From contig NZ_JACLHY010000004.1 in the NCBI RefSeq assembly GCF_014397245.1, forward strand, positions 186,001-250,000: a stretch of 64,000 nucleotides of DNA. Direction: 5' to 3'. Position numbers and translations under genes: made by a program. Below the pieces are notes generated by a model. The model was given only the letters and a program-made list of their open reading frames with translations, was not told the origin of the DNA and did no database searches. This document shows, piece by piece, positions 27,597 through 37,056 of this stretch. This DNA is from Arenibacter arenosicollis. Its GTDB lineage: Bacteria > Bacteroidota > Bacteroidia > Flavobacteriales > Flavobacteriaceae. The stretch's first letter is position 1. Each line of letters opens with the position of its first letter.

Positions 27597-27632
27597 GACC
27601 TGTCAGGAACTGGTACTCTACCCTGACAGGTC
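27597..27632 (-). other. Intercistronic hairpin between aldolase and isomerase genes
   Basis: GACCTGTCAGG and CCTGACAGGTC form a perfect 11-bp stem with a 14-nt loop, in the gap between the bifunctional aldolase gene and rhaI. There is an A-rich run before it on the minus strand and no U-tract after it, so RNA processing or stability control fits better than a terminator. The loop on the minus strand contains GGTAGAGTAC, ten bases shared with the operator at 50905-50922, but no -7 box lies at the expected distance. Confidence 0.55.
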
Positions 27633-27640
27633 CTAAAAAA

Positions 27641-27660
27641 AACTAACTCAAACTAACTCA
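27641..27660. repeat. Short tandem repeat, 2 x 10 bp
   Basis: AACTAACTCA occurs twice in tandem directly after the stop of the aldolase-dehydrogenase gene and is followed by a CTAT-type repeat (27661-27670) inside the gene end. Probably slippage-prone intergenic sequence with no assigned function. Confidence 0.6.
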
Positions 27661-27664
27661 CTAT

Positions 27665-29770
27665 CTATCTTACAAATGCATTGGCCATACCGCCATCCAC
27701 ATTTATAATATTGCCCGTAGTCTTATCCAGGATGGCAACACAGGCAAAAACACCGTTGGCAATATCCTCTGGATAAATAATCTCGTTCAATAAATTTCTC
27801 TTGGCGTAATGTGCCGGCAATTCGTCCACGGTAATTCCGTAGGCTTTGGCACGACCTTCGGCCCAATCGCCTTCCCAAATCTTACTGCCCACGATGACCC
27901 CATCTGGATTCACTGTGTTGACACGAATTTTATCTCCGCCCAATTCAGCTGCCAATAAGCGGGCCATATGTTGTTGTGCTGCCTTGGCTGTCCCATAGCC
28001 CACATTGTTTGGACCAGAAACAAGGCCATTTTTACTGGCTATACTTATGAAATCGCCACCAAGAGCTTGCTTACGCAATATGGCAACTGCCTGTTTGGCA
28101 AGTTCAAACTGTCCTTTCACCAAAACATTCTGTAAAATGTCCCAATCCTTTTCGGTGGTCTCTTCCAATGGCTTGGAAATGGCCAGTCCTGCGCTATGCA
28201 CCACAATATCCACACCACCAAACTCCAAACATGCTTTTTTATAAGCCTCTGCAATAGATTCACTTTTAGTAACATCACAAACCGCATAACTTGCTGTATC
28301 CGGCTTAAAGGTACCCACAGCCTCCTTCAATCGATCTTCGGCTATATCTGTTAATACTACGTTGGCTCCTTCCTTTGCCAATTTATCAGCAATAGCCTTT
28401 CCTATACCGCCACCTGCTCCGGTTACTAACGCTACTTTTCTGGAAAGGGGCTGCTCTTTCGGCATACGTTGCAATTTGGCCTCTTCAAGTAACCAATATT
28501 CAATATCAAAAGCTTCTTGTCTTGGCAAAGAGGTGTATTCCGTTATGGCCTCCGCACCCCTCATTACATTAATGGCATTGATGTAAAATTCACTGGCCAC
28601 CCTGGTGGTCTGCTTGTTCTTTGCAAAACTGAACATTCCAATACCTGGATAGATAATGATTACCGGGTTCGGGTCGCGCACCGCTGGGCTATTGTCCTTC
28701 TTACAGGTCTCATAGTAGTCTTTGTACCCTTGTCTATAAGCTTCAAAGGCCGGTTCCAATTTTTTCAGTATGGCTTTAGAATCGCTTAGATCCTCATTGG
28801 CACTAAGATCTAGTACCAAGGGCTGTATTTTGGTCCTAAGAAAATGATCCGGACAGGAGGTACCCATCGGAGCAAGACGTGAAAGGTCATTACTATTTAT
28901 AAATTCCATTACCACATCACTATCCGTGAAATGCCCTATCATCCTATTTTCCGAAGAACAAAGTCCCCTTAGCAAGGGTATCAGTTGGGAAGCCTTGTCC
29001 AAACGCTCCTCTTTAAATAGCGATTGCACCTTTTGACCTCCAAAAACACTACCCTTTTCCTCTATTTTTTCAGCAATATACGCGGAAGCCATTTCTATAA
29101 CCTCCAAGCTGTTCATATAACATTCGTAAGAGGTGTCTCCCCAGGTGAAAAGTCCGTGGCTTCCTAAAACGATTCCCCTTATACCAGGGTTGTCGTTCAA
29201 ACATTTTTCCAATTGCAGCCCTAGATCAAAACCTGGCCTTTGCCATGGCACCCAGCCCATGGTATCTCCCCAAATCTCTTTGGTAACTTTTTCGCTATCC
29301 TTGGCCGCAGCTACCGCTATCAAGGCATCTGGATGCAAATGGTCTATATGTTTAAAAGGGAGCAGACCGTGCAAGGGTGTATCTATTGATGGAGCCTTAC
29401 TTTCAAGATCATAGATACAATGGTTAAAAAGACCTACCATCCGATCTTCATCCGCAAGACCACCATAAACGTTTTTTAAGTTTCTTAATCTTTCGGTATA
29501 TAGTCCGGCGATACCGGCCTTGTTTAAAGTACCTATATCCCCTCCGGAACCCTTAATCCACATAACCTCCACGTCTTCATTGGTCAAAGGATCTTTTTCA
29601 ATGGTCTTACAACTGGTATTACCTCCACCATAATTGGTGATTCTAAGATCGGCCCCCAAAATATTGGACCTATAAAGAAATAGCTCTACCTGGTCGTCAC
29701 CCAGCGCCTCCGCCTTACTCTCTTCCCAGAGATAATTAACATACTTAAAATTCTTTACGGAATGATTCAT
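27665..29770 (-). CDS. rhaD: Bifunctional rhamnulose-1-phosphate aldolase / short-chain dehydrogenase
   Basis: Two-domain cytosolic enzyme (about 701 residues). The N-terminal half (to about 430) is a class II aldolase/adducin-like zinc aldolase: TNYGGGNTSCK, DTPLHGLLPFKHIDHLHPDA and GLFTWGDTSYECYMN show the substrate and metal-binding histidines. The C-terminal half (about 440-701) is a short-chain dehydrogenase with the Rossmann motif VALVTGAGGGIGKAIA and catalytic Y-x-x-x-K in NVGYGTAKAAQ. Together they split L-rhamnulose 1-phosphate to DHAP and L-lactaldehyde and oxidise the lactaldehyde. I choose the ATG at 29770 over an in-frame TTG two codons earlier. It is the first gene of the rhamnose operon, 30 nt after the -7 box of the regulated promoter at 29800-29844. 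Confidence 0.93.
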   Translation of the reverse strand: MNHSVKNFKYVNYLWEESKAEALGDDQVELFLYRSNILGADLRITNYGGGNTSCKTIEKDPLTNEDVEVMWIKGSGGDIGTLNKAGIAGLYTERLRNLKNVYGGLADEDRMVGLFNHCIYDLESKAPSIDTPLHGLLPFKHIDHLHPDALIAVAAAKDSEKVTKEIWGDTMGWVPWQRPGFDLGLQLEKCLNDNPGIRGIVLGSHGLFTWGDTSYECYMNSLEVIEMASAYIAEKIEEKGSVFGGQKVQSLFKEERLDKASQLIPLLRGLCSSENRMIGHFTDSDVVMEFINSNDLSRLAPMGTSCPDHFLRTKIQPLVLDLSANEDLSDSKAILKKLEPAFEAYRQGYKDYYETCKKDNSPAVRDPNPVIIIYPGIGMFSFAKNKQTTRVASEFYINAINVMRGAEAITEYTSLPRQEAFDIEYWLLEEAKLQRMPKEQPLSRKVALVTGAGGGIGKAIADKLAKEGANVVLTDIAEDRLKEAVGTFKPDTASYAVCDVTKSESIAEAYKKACLEFGGVDIVVHSAGLAISKPLEETTEKDWDILQNVLVKGQFELAKQAVAILRKQALGGDFISIASKNGLVSGPNNVGYGTAKAAQQHMARLLAAELGGDKIRVNTVNPDGVIVGSKIWEGDWAEGRAKAYGITVDELPAHYAKRNLLNEIIYPEDIANGVFACVAILDKTTGNIINVDGGMANAFVR

Positions 29771-29799
29771 ATTCAATAGCTTGATAATTTTTATATTCG

Positions 29800-29844
29800 C
29801 AAAGTTATGTTAGTGTTCCGCTGATTCCATCCTGCACTGTACTG
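29800..29844 (-). promoter_or_regulatory. Operator plus -7 promoter box for the rhamnose operon
   Basis: Minus-strand operator CAGTACAGTGCAGGATGG (29844-29827), then 19 nt, then TAACTTTG (29807-29800), a perfect Bacteroidota TAnnTTTG -7 box. It lies 30 nt upstream of the aldolase-dehydrogenase start, in the divergent gap with the GntR gene. One of five modules with identical spacing; the operator occupies the place of the -33 element. Confidence 0.85.
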
Positions 29845-29900
29845 CAATAAGTACTTTTTTTTTAATTTTTGTGATAGTGTACTTACTGAAGGACATCAAG

Positions 29901-29928
29901 TTGACCAATAAAATTCACTATATATATG
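29901..29928 (+). promoter_or_regulatory. Candidate promoter of the GntR regulator gene
   Basis: TTG at 29901 and TATATATG at 29921-29928 give a -33/-7 pair with about 20-nt spacing, roughly 70 nt before the regulator's ATG. No copy of the 18-nt operator overlaps it, so the regulator gene may be expressed constitutively. Confidence 0.4.
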
Positions 29929-29996
29929 ATCTAAAATTATTTAAGTTGAATTAAAAACGGTAAACTCATTAATCTAATTTACTCATTATTATAGCC

Positions 29997-31037
29997 ATGT
30001 ACCAATATCTCAAAATCGATGAAAATTCAAGGATCCCTAAATATAGGCAGATAGTAGATTCCGTAATCAATAATATTTCCAATGGGAATCTAAAGATCGA
30101 TGACAAAATCCCTTCTATCAATAGCTTTAGCGAAGAATACAACCTCTCGCGCGATACTGTTGAAAAGGCTTATCAGATTTTAAAGGAACGAAATGTAATT
30201 ACATCCATTAGGGGAAAAGGATATTACATAACCCGAACAAAACTCATATCCAAAGTCAACATTCTTTTCCTTATCAATAAGTTAAGCGCGTATAAAATGC
30301 GCATTTATAATTCGTTTATAAATACCATAGGAGGCAACTCCCATACGGATCTTCATATTTACCACTGTGACAACTCACTTTTTTTAAATATTCTTGAGAA
30401 GAATATCAATGCATATGATTATTACATCATTATGCCGCATTTCAAGACAGATGACCTTAAACATATAAGCTATACCGATGAAGCTATTAAAGCCATCAAT
30501 AGAATCCCTAAGAATAAACTTCTTTTGATGGACAATAATAATCTTGAAATTGAAGGGAATATTATTGAAATCTATCAAGATTTCGAAAATGATATCTATA
30601 ACGCCCTTAAGGAAGGATTGGCAAAGATATCGAGATATGGAAAATTGATTTTGGTCTATCCCGAAAAAGCGGTTTACCCCTATCCTAAAAGAATTTTACA
30701 TGGCTTTCGTAAATTTTGCGTTGAGCACAAAATAGAGTTCGAGTTCATAGACGAGATTTACGATGACATCATCCTTAAAAAGGGCGATCTTTTTATCACC
30801 ATTGAAGAAACCGACTTGGTAAGTTTGGTGAATCAGATCCGGGACAAGGAGTTTATATTGGGTGTCGAAATAGGAGTTATATCCTATAACGACACGCCCT
30901 TAAAAGAACTGCTCGGAATTACTGTTATCTCAACAGATTTCAAGGTTATGGGCGAAACTGCTTCCCGCATGATTCTAAATAAGGAGAAGGGCAAGATTAA
31001 GAATCCCTTTAATTTTATAGATAGAAATTCCATTTAA
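29997..31037 (+). CDS. GntR-family regulator with LacI-like sensor domain
   Basis: Transcription factor of 346 residues. The N-terminal winged helix-turn-helix (about 1-80) shows IPKYRQIVDSVINNISNG, LKIDDKIPSINSFSEEYNLS and RDTVEKAYQILKERNVI with the wing SIRGKGYYI. The remainder (about 90-346) resembles a periplasmic-binding/LacI-type ligand domain (VNILFLINKLSAYKMRIYNS, ISRYGKLILVYPEKAVYPYP, KVMGETASRMIL), the architecture of AraR-like regulators. It is divergent from the rhamnose operon, which carries one of the repeated operators, so it is the best candidate for the protein that binds them, responding to rhamnose or a derivative. Confidence 0.9.
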   Translation: MYQYLKIDENSRIPKYRQIVDSVINNISNGNLKIDDKIPSINSFSEEYNLSRDTVEKAYQILKERNVITSIRGKGYYITRTKLISKVNILFLINKLSAYKMRIYNSFINTIGGNSHTDLHIYHCDNSLFLNILEKNINAYDYYIIMPHFKTDDLKHISYTDEAIKAINRIPKNKLLLMDNNNLEIEGNIIEIYQDFENDIYNALKEGLAKISRYGKLILVYPEKAVYPYPKRILHGFRKFCVEHKIEFEFIDEIYDDIILKKGDLFITIEETDLVSLVNQIRDKEFILGVEIGVISYNDTPLKELLGITVISTDFKVMGETASRMILNKEKGKIKNPFNFIDRNSI

Positions 31038-31155
31038 GACCTTAAAGGAAACTCCCTTATCAAAATCAACAACTAAACTTTCCAATGGACACCAATTGTC
31101 TTGAACCACAATTGGCCCACCTATGCTATGCAGTTATTTCCTATTGCCTTTTTAA

Positions 31156-31200
31156 CAGTATACAACAGGATAGTTCCTTAAAATAACCAACGTAAGTTTA
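31156..31200 (+). promoter_or_regulatory. Operator plus -7 box upstream of sulfatase gene
   Basis: CAGTATACAACAGGATAG (31156-31173), then 19 nt, then TAAGTTTA (31193-31200), one base from TAnnTTTG. The start codon follows about 143 nt later. This is the most divergent of the five operators, but the CAGGATAG end and the spacing are exact. The rest of the 306-bp gap (31038-31343) holds a 7-bp inverted repeat at 31092-31115 with no T-run and nothing else recognisable. Confidence 0.75.
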
Positions 31201-31343
31201 ACCTTTAATTAGAACTGACCAACAAAGAGTACGTTTCTTATGGGTATTCAGTTTTTTTTTGACGGGTCCGGTAAGGCTGGCCATAGTAAGGCAAAAAGTA
31301 AACGTAGTATATATATTTTTAAAACTATTCCAAATCAACCAAT

Positions 31344-33044
31344 ATGACATATTTCAAAAACTTGGTCATTTGCTTTTTAATGATTCTTATAACGGGATGC
31401 AAATCCAAAATGGAAGAAAAGTCTAAGCTAAAAGCGACTTCTACGAGACCCAACATAATTTTAATATTGGCCGATGATTATGGCATTATGGACAATCAGG
31501 CCTACGCCCATAAATTTTCTGGAGAAGACACCTCCAAAATGTATTATGAAACACCCAACATTGACCGATTGGTCCAAGAAGGCACCGCCTTTTCCCAGGC
31601 CTATGCCAACCAGTTATGTTCTCCGACCCGGGCAAGTATCATGACGGGGAAATACGCAGGTAGACTTGGTTTTACAACCGCCATGCCCCCGCGTGAAACC
31701 TATTACAATCAAAATTTACCGGTCCCTGCCGGATATTACGCCCATGATGTATTGGAACATAAAGATAATATTTTAATAGAGCAGGCATTGGACAATGGCA
31801 CCTCCAACTCCGCTGTACCTACCGGAAATTCTTATGATAAAGGTAAGGACGAACTTTCAATAGCAGAGGCATTAAAGGACTATCACTCTGCCTTTATTGG
31901 CAAATGGCACATAGGTGGTTTCGGCGCACAGGGATACCAGCCTTCGGACCAAGGGTTTGAACCCTTGGCCTGGTTTGACGCCGGTGGTTCGGTATATTAT
32001 GATTGGAAAAAAAGCTGGGATAATAAGGAAAAGACCCGTTTTCCAAAAATGCCACAGGAACATTCGGAAATAGGCGATTCCGGTCAGGAGACCAATGAAG
32101 ATTACCTTACGGACGACTTGACGGTTCAGGCCTTGAATTACATAGACAAAAGATCAAAACTTAAAGAACAGCCTTTTTTCCTTTATTTTTCACATTTTGC
32201 TATCCACTCCCCCTATCAGGGGAAAGAAAACGAAATTGCTTATTTTGAGAACAAATCCACCAAAGGATGGAACGGCCATAAAGATCCGGTCTACGCTTCC
32301 ATGATAAAGAGTTTAGATCGATCAGTAGGTGAAATTTTAAAAAAACTTGAAGAAACCGGTCTTGACGAAAATACTTTGGTCATATTCATGTCGGATAACG
32401 GAGGTATAGATTCCAAAATCACCCCAAAAGGTGAAGGCACCGACAACAGTCCGTTTTTAGGGGGAAAGGCCTGCGTAACCGAAGGTGGTATCCGGGTGCC
32501 CCTTGTCTTTAGATGGAAAGGAAAGATCAAAAAAGGGCAATGGGTAGATGTACCAGTAGATTGCACAGATATTTATCCCACAATTTTAGAAGCTACAGGC
32601 TATGATGCCAAAACTATTGCCACAACCAACAAGCTTGACGGAGAAAGTGTCTTGCCCCTACTTTCAGACCCTGAAAACAATAAGAAAAGTTATAGCAAGG
32701 AAACACATTACTGGCACTACCCATTTAATGTAATTTACAATAGCCCTTATGAACCTTTTGCTTTAACACCACATTCTGCTATTCGGGATGGAGATTATAA
32801 ATTAATATTTGATTGGTATGGACGATTTCACCTGTACAATATTGCGAAAGACCCTTTTGAAAAAAATGATTTGGCATCTGAAATGACAGATAGACGGGAT
32901 GCCTTGTTCAAAAAGATGATGGATTGGCTAATAACCAATGTCGACAAAAGATACTGGCCAACAGTTAATCCAGATTATGACCCCAGCAATGAAGTTAGAC
33001 AGGAACCTTTCCATAATTTGTTTTCAGAATATAAAGAACAATAA
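31344..33044 (+). CDS. Lipoprotein S1 sulfatase (CSPTR)
   Basis: Sulfatase of 566 residues with lipobox ITGC (cysteine 19). The metal site LADDYGIMDNQAYAHKF (about 42-58), active-site C92-S-P-T-R96 with ASIMTGKYAGRLGF, GKWHIGGFG, FAIHSPYQGK, and FMSDNGGIDSK complete the S1 catalytic set. The insertion AHKFSGEDTSKMYYETPNID near the N-terminus and the long C-terminus are typical of larger arylsulfatase-like members. It opens the plus-strand PUL, has its own copy of the shared operator-promoter module, and is separated from SusC by an 858-bp gap. Confidence 0.94.
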   Translation: MTYFKNLVICFLMILITGCKSKMEEKSKLKATSTRPNIILILADDYGIMDNQAYAHKFSGEDTSKMYYETPNIDRLVQEGTAFSQAYANQLCSPTRASIMTGKYAGRLGFTTAMPPRETYYNQNLPVPAGYYAHDVLEHKDNILIEQALDNGTSNSAVPTGNSYDKGKDELSIAEALKDYHSAFIGKWHIGGFGAQGYQPSDQGFEPLAWFDAGGSVYYDWKKSWDNKEKTRFPKMPQEHSEIGDSGQETNEDYLTDDLTVQALNYIDKRSKLKEQPFFLYFSHFAIHSPYQGKENEIAYFENKSTKGWNGHKDPVYASMIKSLDRSVGEILKKLEETGLDENTLVIFMSDNGGIDSKITPKGEGTDNSPFLGGKACVTEGGIRVPLVFRWKGKIKKGQWVDVPVDCTDIYPTILEATGYDAKTIATTNKLDGESVLPLLSDPENNKKSYSKETHYWHYPFNVIYNSPYEPFALTPHSAIRDGDYKLIFDWYGRFHLYNIAKDPFEKNDLASEMTDRRDALFKKMMDWLITNVDKRYWPTVNPDYDPSNEVRQEPFHNLFSEYKEQ

Positions 33045-33793
33045 ATTCTTACCAGGAATAAGCCAAGAAATAAGACAAACATCTTTAATAAGGCCAAGAA
33101 AATTTTTAGCAAACTTCAGAGGCCGAGACCTATAATTGTATCATGGGATCTCAGTTTCAACGTACCATTCATGTACAGGTGCCAATCAATATATCCCTTC
33201 TTGCTCAGAGGTTAAGGTGAATTTGCTAACCACTGGCCAGTATACCTATACAATCCGGAATTAAGAAGAAGGCTGAATACATTAAAAAAATCGTAGAAGT
33301 CAGACCTTTGGATGTCCCAAGAAAATTATTCCCTGAAAATACGATGACGCTATATAATGCACTATTACCGGATTTATCATTGCTATTCCTTATTTAAACT
33401 ATTGGAAGGAAAAAAGAGACAAGGACTTCCTAGAATATATTGTTTTTTCATCTACTGACCAGCCTTTGTGGCTAAAATCAAGGATTGCAAAGGGTTTAAC
33501 TATGTATAGTACTCCAGATATATAAAAAAGGAATTGTTAATTCACATTATTGCCCTTCTACAGATAACCAATATATCGGTCTTAAATCAGAGTCATTCTA
33601 TTATTAAAGCTCTAATTTTGGAACACTGCAAATGGTCCAAGAATTATGTCTTCCACATCCTTCACAAACCCCAAGATTTACTAATTTATATTCCTGGGGC
33701 ACACCCGGCATTATGAGAAAAAACACCCTTTCTGTATAAATTATACCTACTTGCGTATGTTATTTGCCGGACATAAAATTTACCTTGACAATG
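33045..33793. other. Gene-poor gap with possible decayed coding sequence
   Basis: No intact gene seen. Short protein-like open stretches occur in different plus-strand frames, for example IKKKAEYIKKIVEVRPLDV (about 33260-33320) and GFIIAIPYLNYWKEKRDKD (about 33369-33425, continuing open to about 33525), interrupted by stops. They could be remnants of one or more degraded genes; no family is recognisable. The regulated promoter of susC begins at 33794. Confidence 0.3.
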
Positions 33794-33838
33794 CAGTACA
33801 GTACAGGACAGTTAAACAGAACAACCCCTATATATTTG
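33794..33838 (+). promoter_or_regulatory. Operator plus -7 box upstream of susC
   Basis: CAGTACAGTACAGGACAG (33794-33811), then 19 nt, then TATATTTG (33831-33838), a perfect TAnnTTTG. The susC ATG follows about 64 nt after the -7 box. This copy best shows the 5-nt periodic CAGNA repeats and includes the perfect odd-centred palindrome GTACAGTAC. Confidence 0.87.
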
Positions 33839-33902
33839 ATAATTCCCTAATTATTCACTTAAATTTTTTAGGGATAACTAATTAACTAAATAATACGAGA
33901 TT

Positions 33903-36900
33903 ATGAAAAAAAGAATTTACAGGATTTCTCGGAAATTCCTTTTTATTTTAACTCTGCTGTATGGAATCACAATACAAGCACAAAATGTAACGGTTACCGG
34001 TAATGTGGTATCGGCAGACGATTCACAAGGCCTTCCAGGGGTCAATGTGGTTGTTAAGGGCACGACCACTGGAACGGTAACGGATTTTGATGGCAACTAC
34101 AGTATTGTAGCCCCTAGCGCTAACAGTACTTTAGTATTCACTTACATTGGTTTTACCGCCCAGGAAATTCCGATCAACGGAAAAAGCCAATTGAATGTAA
34201 CCATGGCCGAAGATGCTGCTGCTCTAGATGAAGTAGTTGTTGTGGGTTATGGTACACAAATTAAAAGACAGGTAACAGGTTCGGTATCTACTATTCAGGC
34301 CGAGGAACTTGCCGACATTCCGGTCTCCCAGATTACCCAAAAAATACAAGGTAGAATTCCAGGCGTTCAAATTAATCAGACTACAGGTAAACCAGGACAG
34401 GGTATGTCGGTACGTATTCGTGGGCAACTATCCGTTTCAGGGGGAAGCGACCCTTTATATGTAGTTGATGGCTTCCCTATTTCCGGTGGAATAAACAATA
34501 TAAATCCGGATGAAATCCAGGACATTTCTATTTTGAAAGATGCTGCTTCCACTTCCCTTTATGGTTCAAGGGCAGCCAATGGTGTTGTTTTGATTACCAC
34601 CAAAAGTGGAAAGCCAGGTGAAACAAGAGTAAGTCTAAATGTTACGACCAGCATGCAGAGTGTTCCTAACAGGGGACGAATTGAAATGATGAATGCTGTT
34701 GAATTTGCCCAATTTAAAAAGGAGTACTACGAAGATCAGGGGGATCCCGTGCCCGATATTTATCAGAACCCATCACAATACGAGGGGAAAAACAACGATT
34801 GGTACGATGCCATGCTTAGAACGGCCCCCATGACCAACTACAATCTCACCATTACTTCCAACAAAGAAAAATTGAAAACCGCATTGGTGCTGGGCTTCTT
34901 TGATCAGGAGGGTGTGGTCTTAAGTTCAGACTACAAGCGCTATTCGCTACGTGCAAATTTGGAATATAGCCTAACGGATAAGGTCCGCGTAGGGGTTAAT
35001 ATTGCTCCTAGTTACATCTTGGATAATGTACCAAGAACCGATGGTAGTAGGGGAACGGGACTATTATTTAACGCATTGCACACTTGGCCCATTATGCCGA
35101 TCTACAATGATGATGGGACCAGAACGGAATTCAATCGCTTTCCTGCCAATACCGGAAACATCTTCTCTTATGCCAACTGGCTTAATTCTGCAGAAAGAAT
35201 TCAGGACGGAACCAAGGAGGTTAACCTTATTTCCAATGCGTTTGTTGAATACCAACCAATTGAAGGCTTATTCATTAAATCCAGTTTAAACGCGGAATTG
35301 TACAATAGCCAATATGAGTTATTCAGTCCAACCAATGCCACCTATGCAATCAATCGTCCTATACCGACGAACAATGAAGCTATTTGGGACGATAGGACTA
35401 CGTTTTCGTGGTTGAACGAAAATACGGCTAACTATACTAAAAGTATTGGGGAACATAATTTCTCTCTACTAGGAGGTTTTAGTTATCAAAAATATCGTTT
35501 GGACAGAAATAGGGTTGCGGCCAGTGATTTTGCAGATGATAGGTTGCCCAATATTCAAGGAGCGGCAAACATTAATAGAAATGGTACGTTCGATCAGGTG
35601 CAGGAATGGAGTTTGGTTTCTTTATTTTCTAGACTTACCTATAATTATCAAGGAAAGTATCTTTTAACAGGCTCAATTCGTAGTGACGGCTCTTCTAGAT
35701 TCGGCTCTGAGAACAGGTGGGGTACCTTTCCCTCTGTATCTGCCGGTTGGATCGCTTCAGACGAAGCTTTTCTAGAAAATGTGGAATCCATTTCGCTTCT
35801 TAAACTTCGTGCCAGTTATGGTGTTACCGGTAACAACAATATTGGTAACTATACCCAATACGCTTTGATCGACAATACGGTGAATGCCGTATTTGGTAAC
35901 GATTTTGCACCAGGCTCGGCTGTAAATTCACTCTCCAATTCCAATTTGGGATGGGAAACCACAAAGCAGTTCGATATTGGATTGGATTTGAGCCTCTTTA
36001 ACGATAGAGTGTCCTTGGTTTATGATTATTATACCAAAAACACGACCAATCTACTGTACAATGTACAAGTTCCAAGGGAGTCCGGATTTACCAATTTCAG
36101 TGACAACATTGGTGAAATAAAGTTCTGGGGTCATGAGTTTGGTATTAATACCGTTAATACTACAGGTAAATTTAGATGGACTACCAATGCCAATATCTCC
36201 TTCAATAGAAATGAGGTAGTTGCATTGGCCGACGGTATTGACAGGGTTTATGGCCCAGGTGGATGGCACATTACGCAAGTAGGAAAACCCTTTGGTCAAT
36301 TTTACGGACACCTGTCAGATGGGGTTTATCTAAACCAACAAGACTTGGACAGCTCTCCCCAAGTTCCGGGACGTTCTACCGTAGGTAGTATTAAATTATT
36401 GGATGTCAATGGTGATGGGATAATTACTCGCGGAGGAGATTTTGATGACCGTGCCATTATGGGTAGTCCTTTTCCCGATTTCACCTATGGTATCACAAAC
36501 ACCATTAACTACAATAACTTTGACTTTTCTGTAGTGGGTACCGGTTCTCAAGGCAATGAATTGCTTGTTAGACACTTGTATAGTACCACAAACCTGGATG
36601 GGGTATTTAATCTTCTAAAAGATGTAAAATATAGGTTCCGATCCGTTGAAAATCCAGGAAGGGGCTTTTACGGAACTACAGTTGGCGGTGGTAATGTTAC
36701 CGGTATTGAAAGGGACTGGATCAATGACCGCTTTGTAGCAGATGCGTCCTATTTCAATATTAGAAATATAACTTTAGGGTATACAATTCCTGGAGTGGAC
36801 AAATATTTCAAGTCTGCCCGCGTATACGGCTCAGTTCAAAATGTTCACATATTCACCAAATACTGGGGTGGACCAAACCCTGAAATTAGTGTGCAGAACA

Positions 36901-36998
36901 ATGGAGAGGGAGATGGCGGCAACCTCGCCTCCGGGGTAGATATTTCAGGATATCCGGTTCCACGTATATTTAGTTTAGGTTTAAATTTAAACTTTTAA
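33903..36998 (+). CDS. SusC-family TonB-dependent transporter (no STN)
   Basis: Outer-membrane oligosaccharide importer of 1031 residues. Signal peptide to about residue 27 (GITIQAQ), carboxypeptidase-regulatory-like domain (about 29-112, with VTGNVVSADDSQGLPGVNVV and GTVTDFDGNYSI), TonB box region DEVVVVGYGTQ, plug (about 125-235, with VRIRGQLSVSGGSDPLYVVDG) and barrel ending FSLGLNLNF. It lacks the STN domain seen in the SusC at 13105-16494, so it is not expected to signal to a FecR protein; control instead comes from the operator at 33794-33811. The paired SusD gene follows directly. Confidence 0.96.
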   Translation: MKKRIYRISRKFLFILTLLYGITIQAQNVTVTGNVVSADDSQGLPGVNVVVKGTTTGTVTDFDGNYSIVAPSANSTLVFTYIGFTAQEIPINGKSQLNVTMAEDAAALDEVVVVGYGTQIKRQVTGSVSTIQAEELADIPVSQITQKIQGRIPGVQINQTTGKPGQGMSVRIRGQLSVSGGSDPLYVVDGFPISGGINNINPDEIQDISILKDAASTSLYGSRAANGVVLITTKSGKPGETRVSLNVTTSMQSVPNRGRIEMMNAVEFAQFKKEYYEDQGDPVPDIYQNPSQYEGKNNDWYDAMLRTAPMTNYNLTITSNKEKLKTALVLGFFDQEGVVLSSDYKRYSLRANLEYSLTDKVRVGVNIAPSYILDNVPRTDGSRGTGLLFNALHTWPIMPIYNDDGTRTEFNRFPANTGNIFSYANWLNSAERIQDGTKEVNLISNAFVEYQPIEGLFIKSSLNAELYNSQYELFSPTNATYAINRPIPTNNEAIWDDRTTFSWLNENTANYTKSIGEHNFSLLGGFSYQKYRLDRNRVAASDFADDRLPNIQGAANINRNGTFDQVQEWSLVSLFSRLTYNYQGKYLLTGSIRSDGSSRFGSENRWGTFPSVSAGWIASDEAFLENVESISLLKLRASYGVTGNNNIGNYTQYALIDNTVNAVFGNDFAPGSAVNSLSNSNLGWETTKQFDIGLDLSLFNDRVSLVYDYYTKNTTNLLYNVQVPRESGFTNFSDNIGEIKFWGHEFGINTVNTTGKFRWTTNANISFNRNEVVALADGIDRVYGPGGWHITQVGKPFGQFYGHLSDGVYLNQQDLDSSPQVPGRSTVGSIKLLDVNGDGIITRGGDFDDRAIMGSPFPDFTYGITNTINYNNFDFSVVGTGSQGNELLVRHLYSTTNLDGVFNLLKDVKYRFRSVENPGRGFYGTTVGGGNVTGIERDWINDRFVADASYFNIRNITLGYTIPGVDKYFKSARVYGSVQNVHIFTKYWGGPNPEISVQNNGEGDGGNLASGVDISGYPVPRIFSLGLNLNF

Positions 36999-37056
36999 AT
37001 TGAAAACTTTTATGTCTAAACATATTTCACTTTCGACAAATTTTAAAACTGAAAAA

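Noticed and set aside
27608-27621. GGTAGAGTAC in the hairpin loop as a sixth operator
   Set aside because: It lacks CAGGA and no TAnnTTTG lies at the fixed distance downstream, so it does not fit the module.
31092-31115. Seven-bp inverted repeat after the GntR gene as a terminator
   Set aside because: Short stem and no T-run on either side.
33534-33716. Sixty-codon plus-strand frame in the gap before susC
   Set aside because: No recognisable motif, ends well before the promoter and lies in a region of broken frames.
37000-37056. Upstream TTG start for the SusD protein
   Set aside because: It would place 19 polar residues before a complete lipoprotein signal; the ATG at 37057 gives a normal leader.
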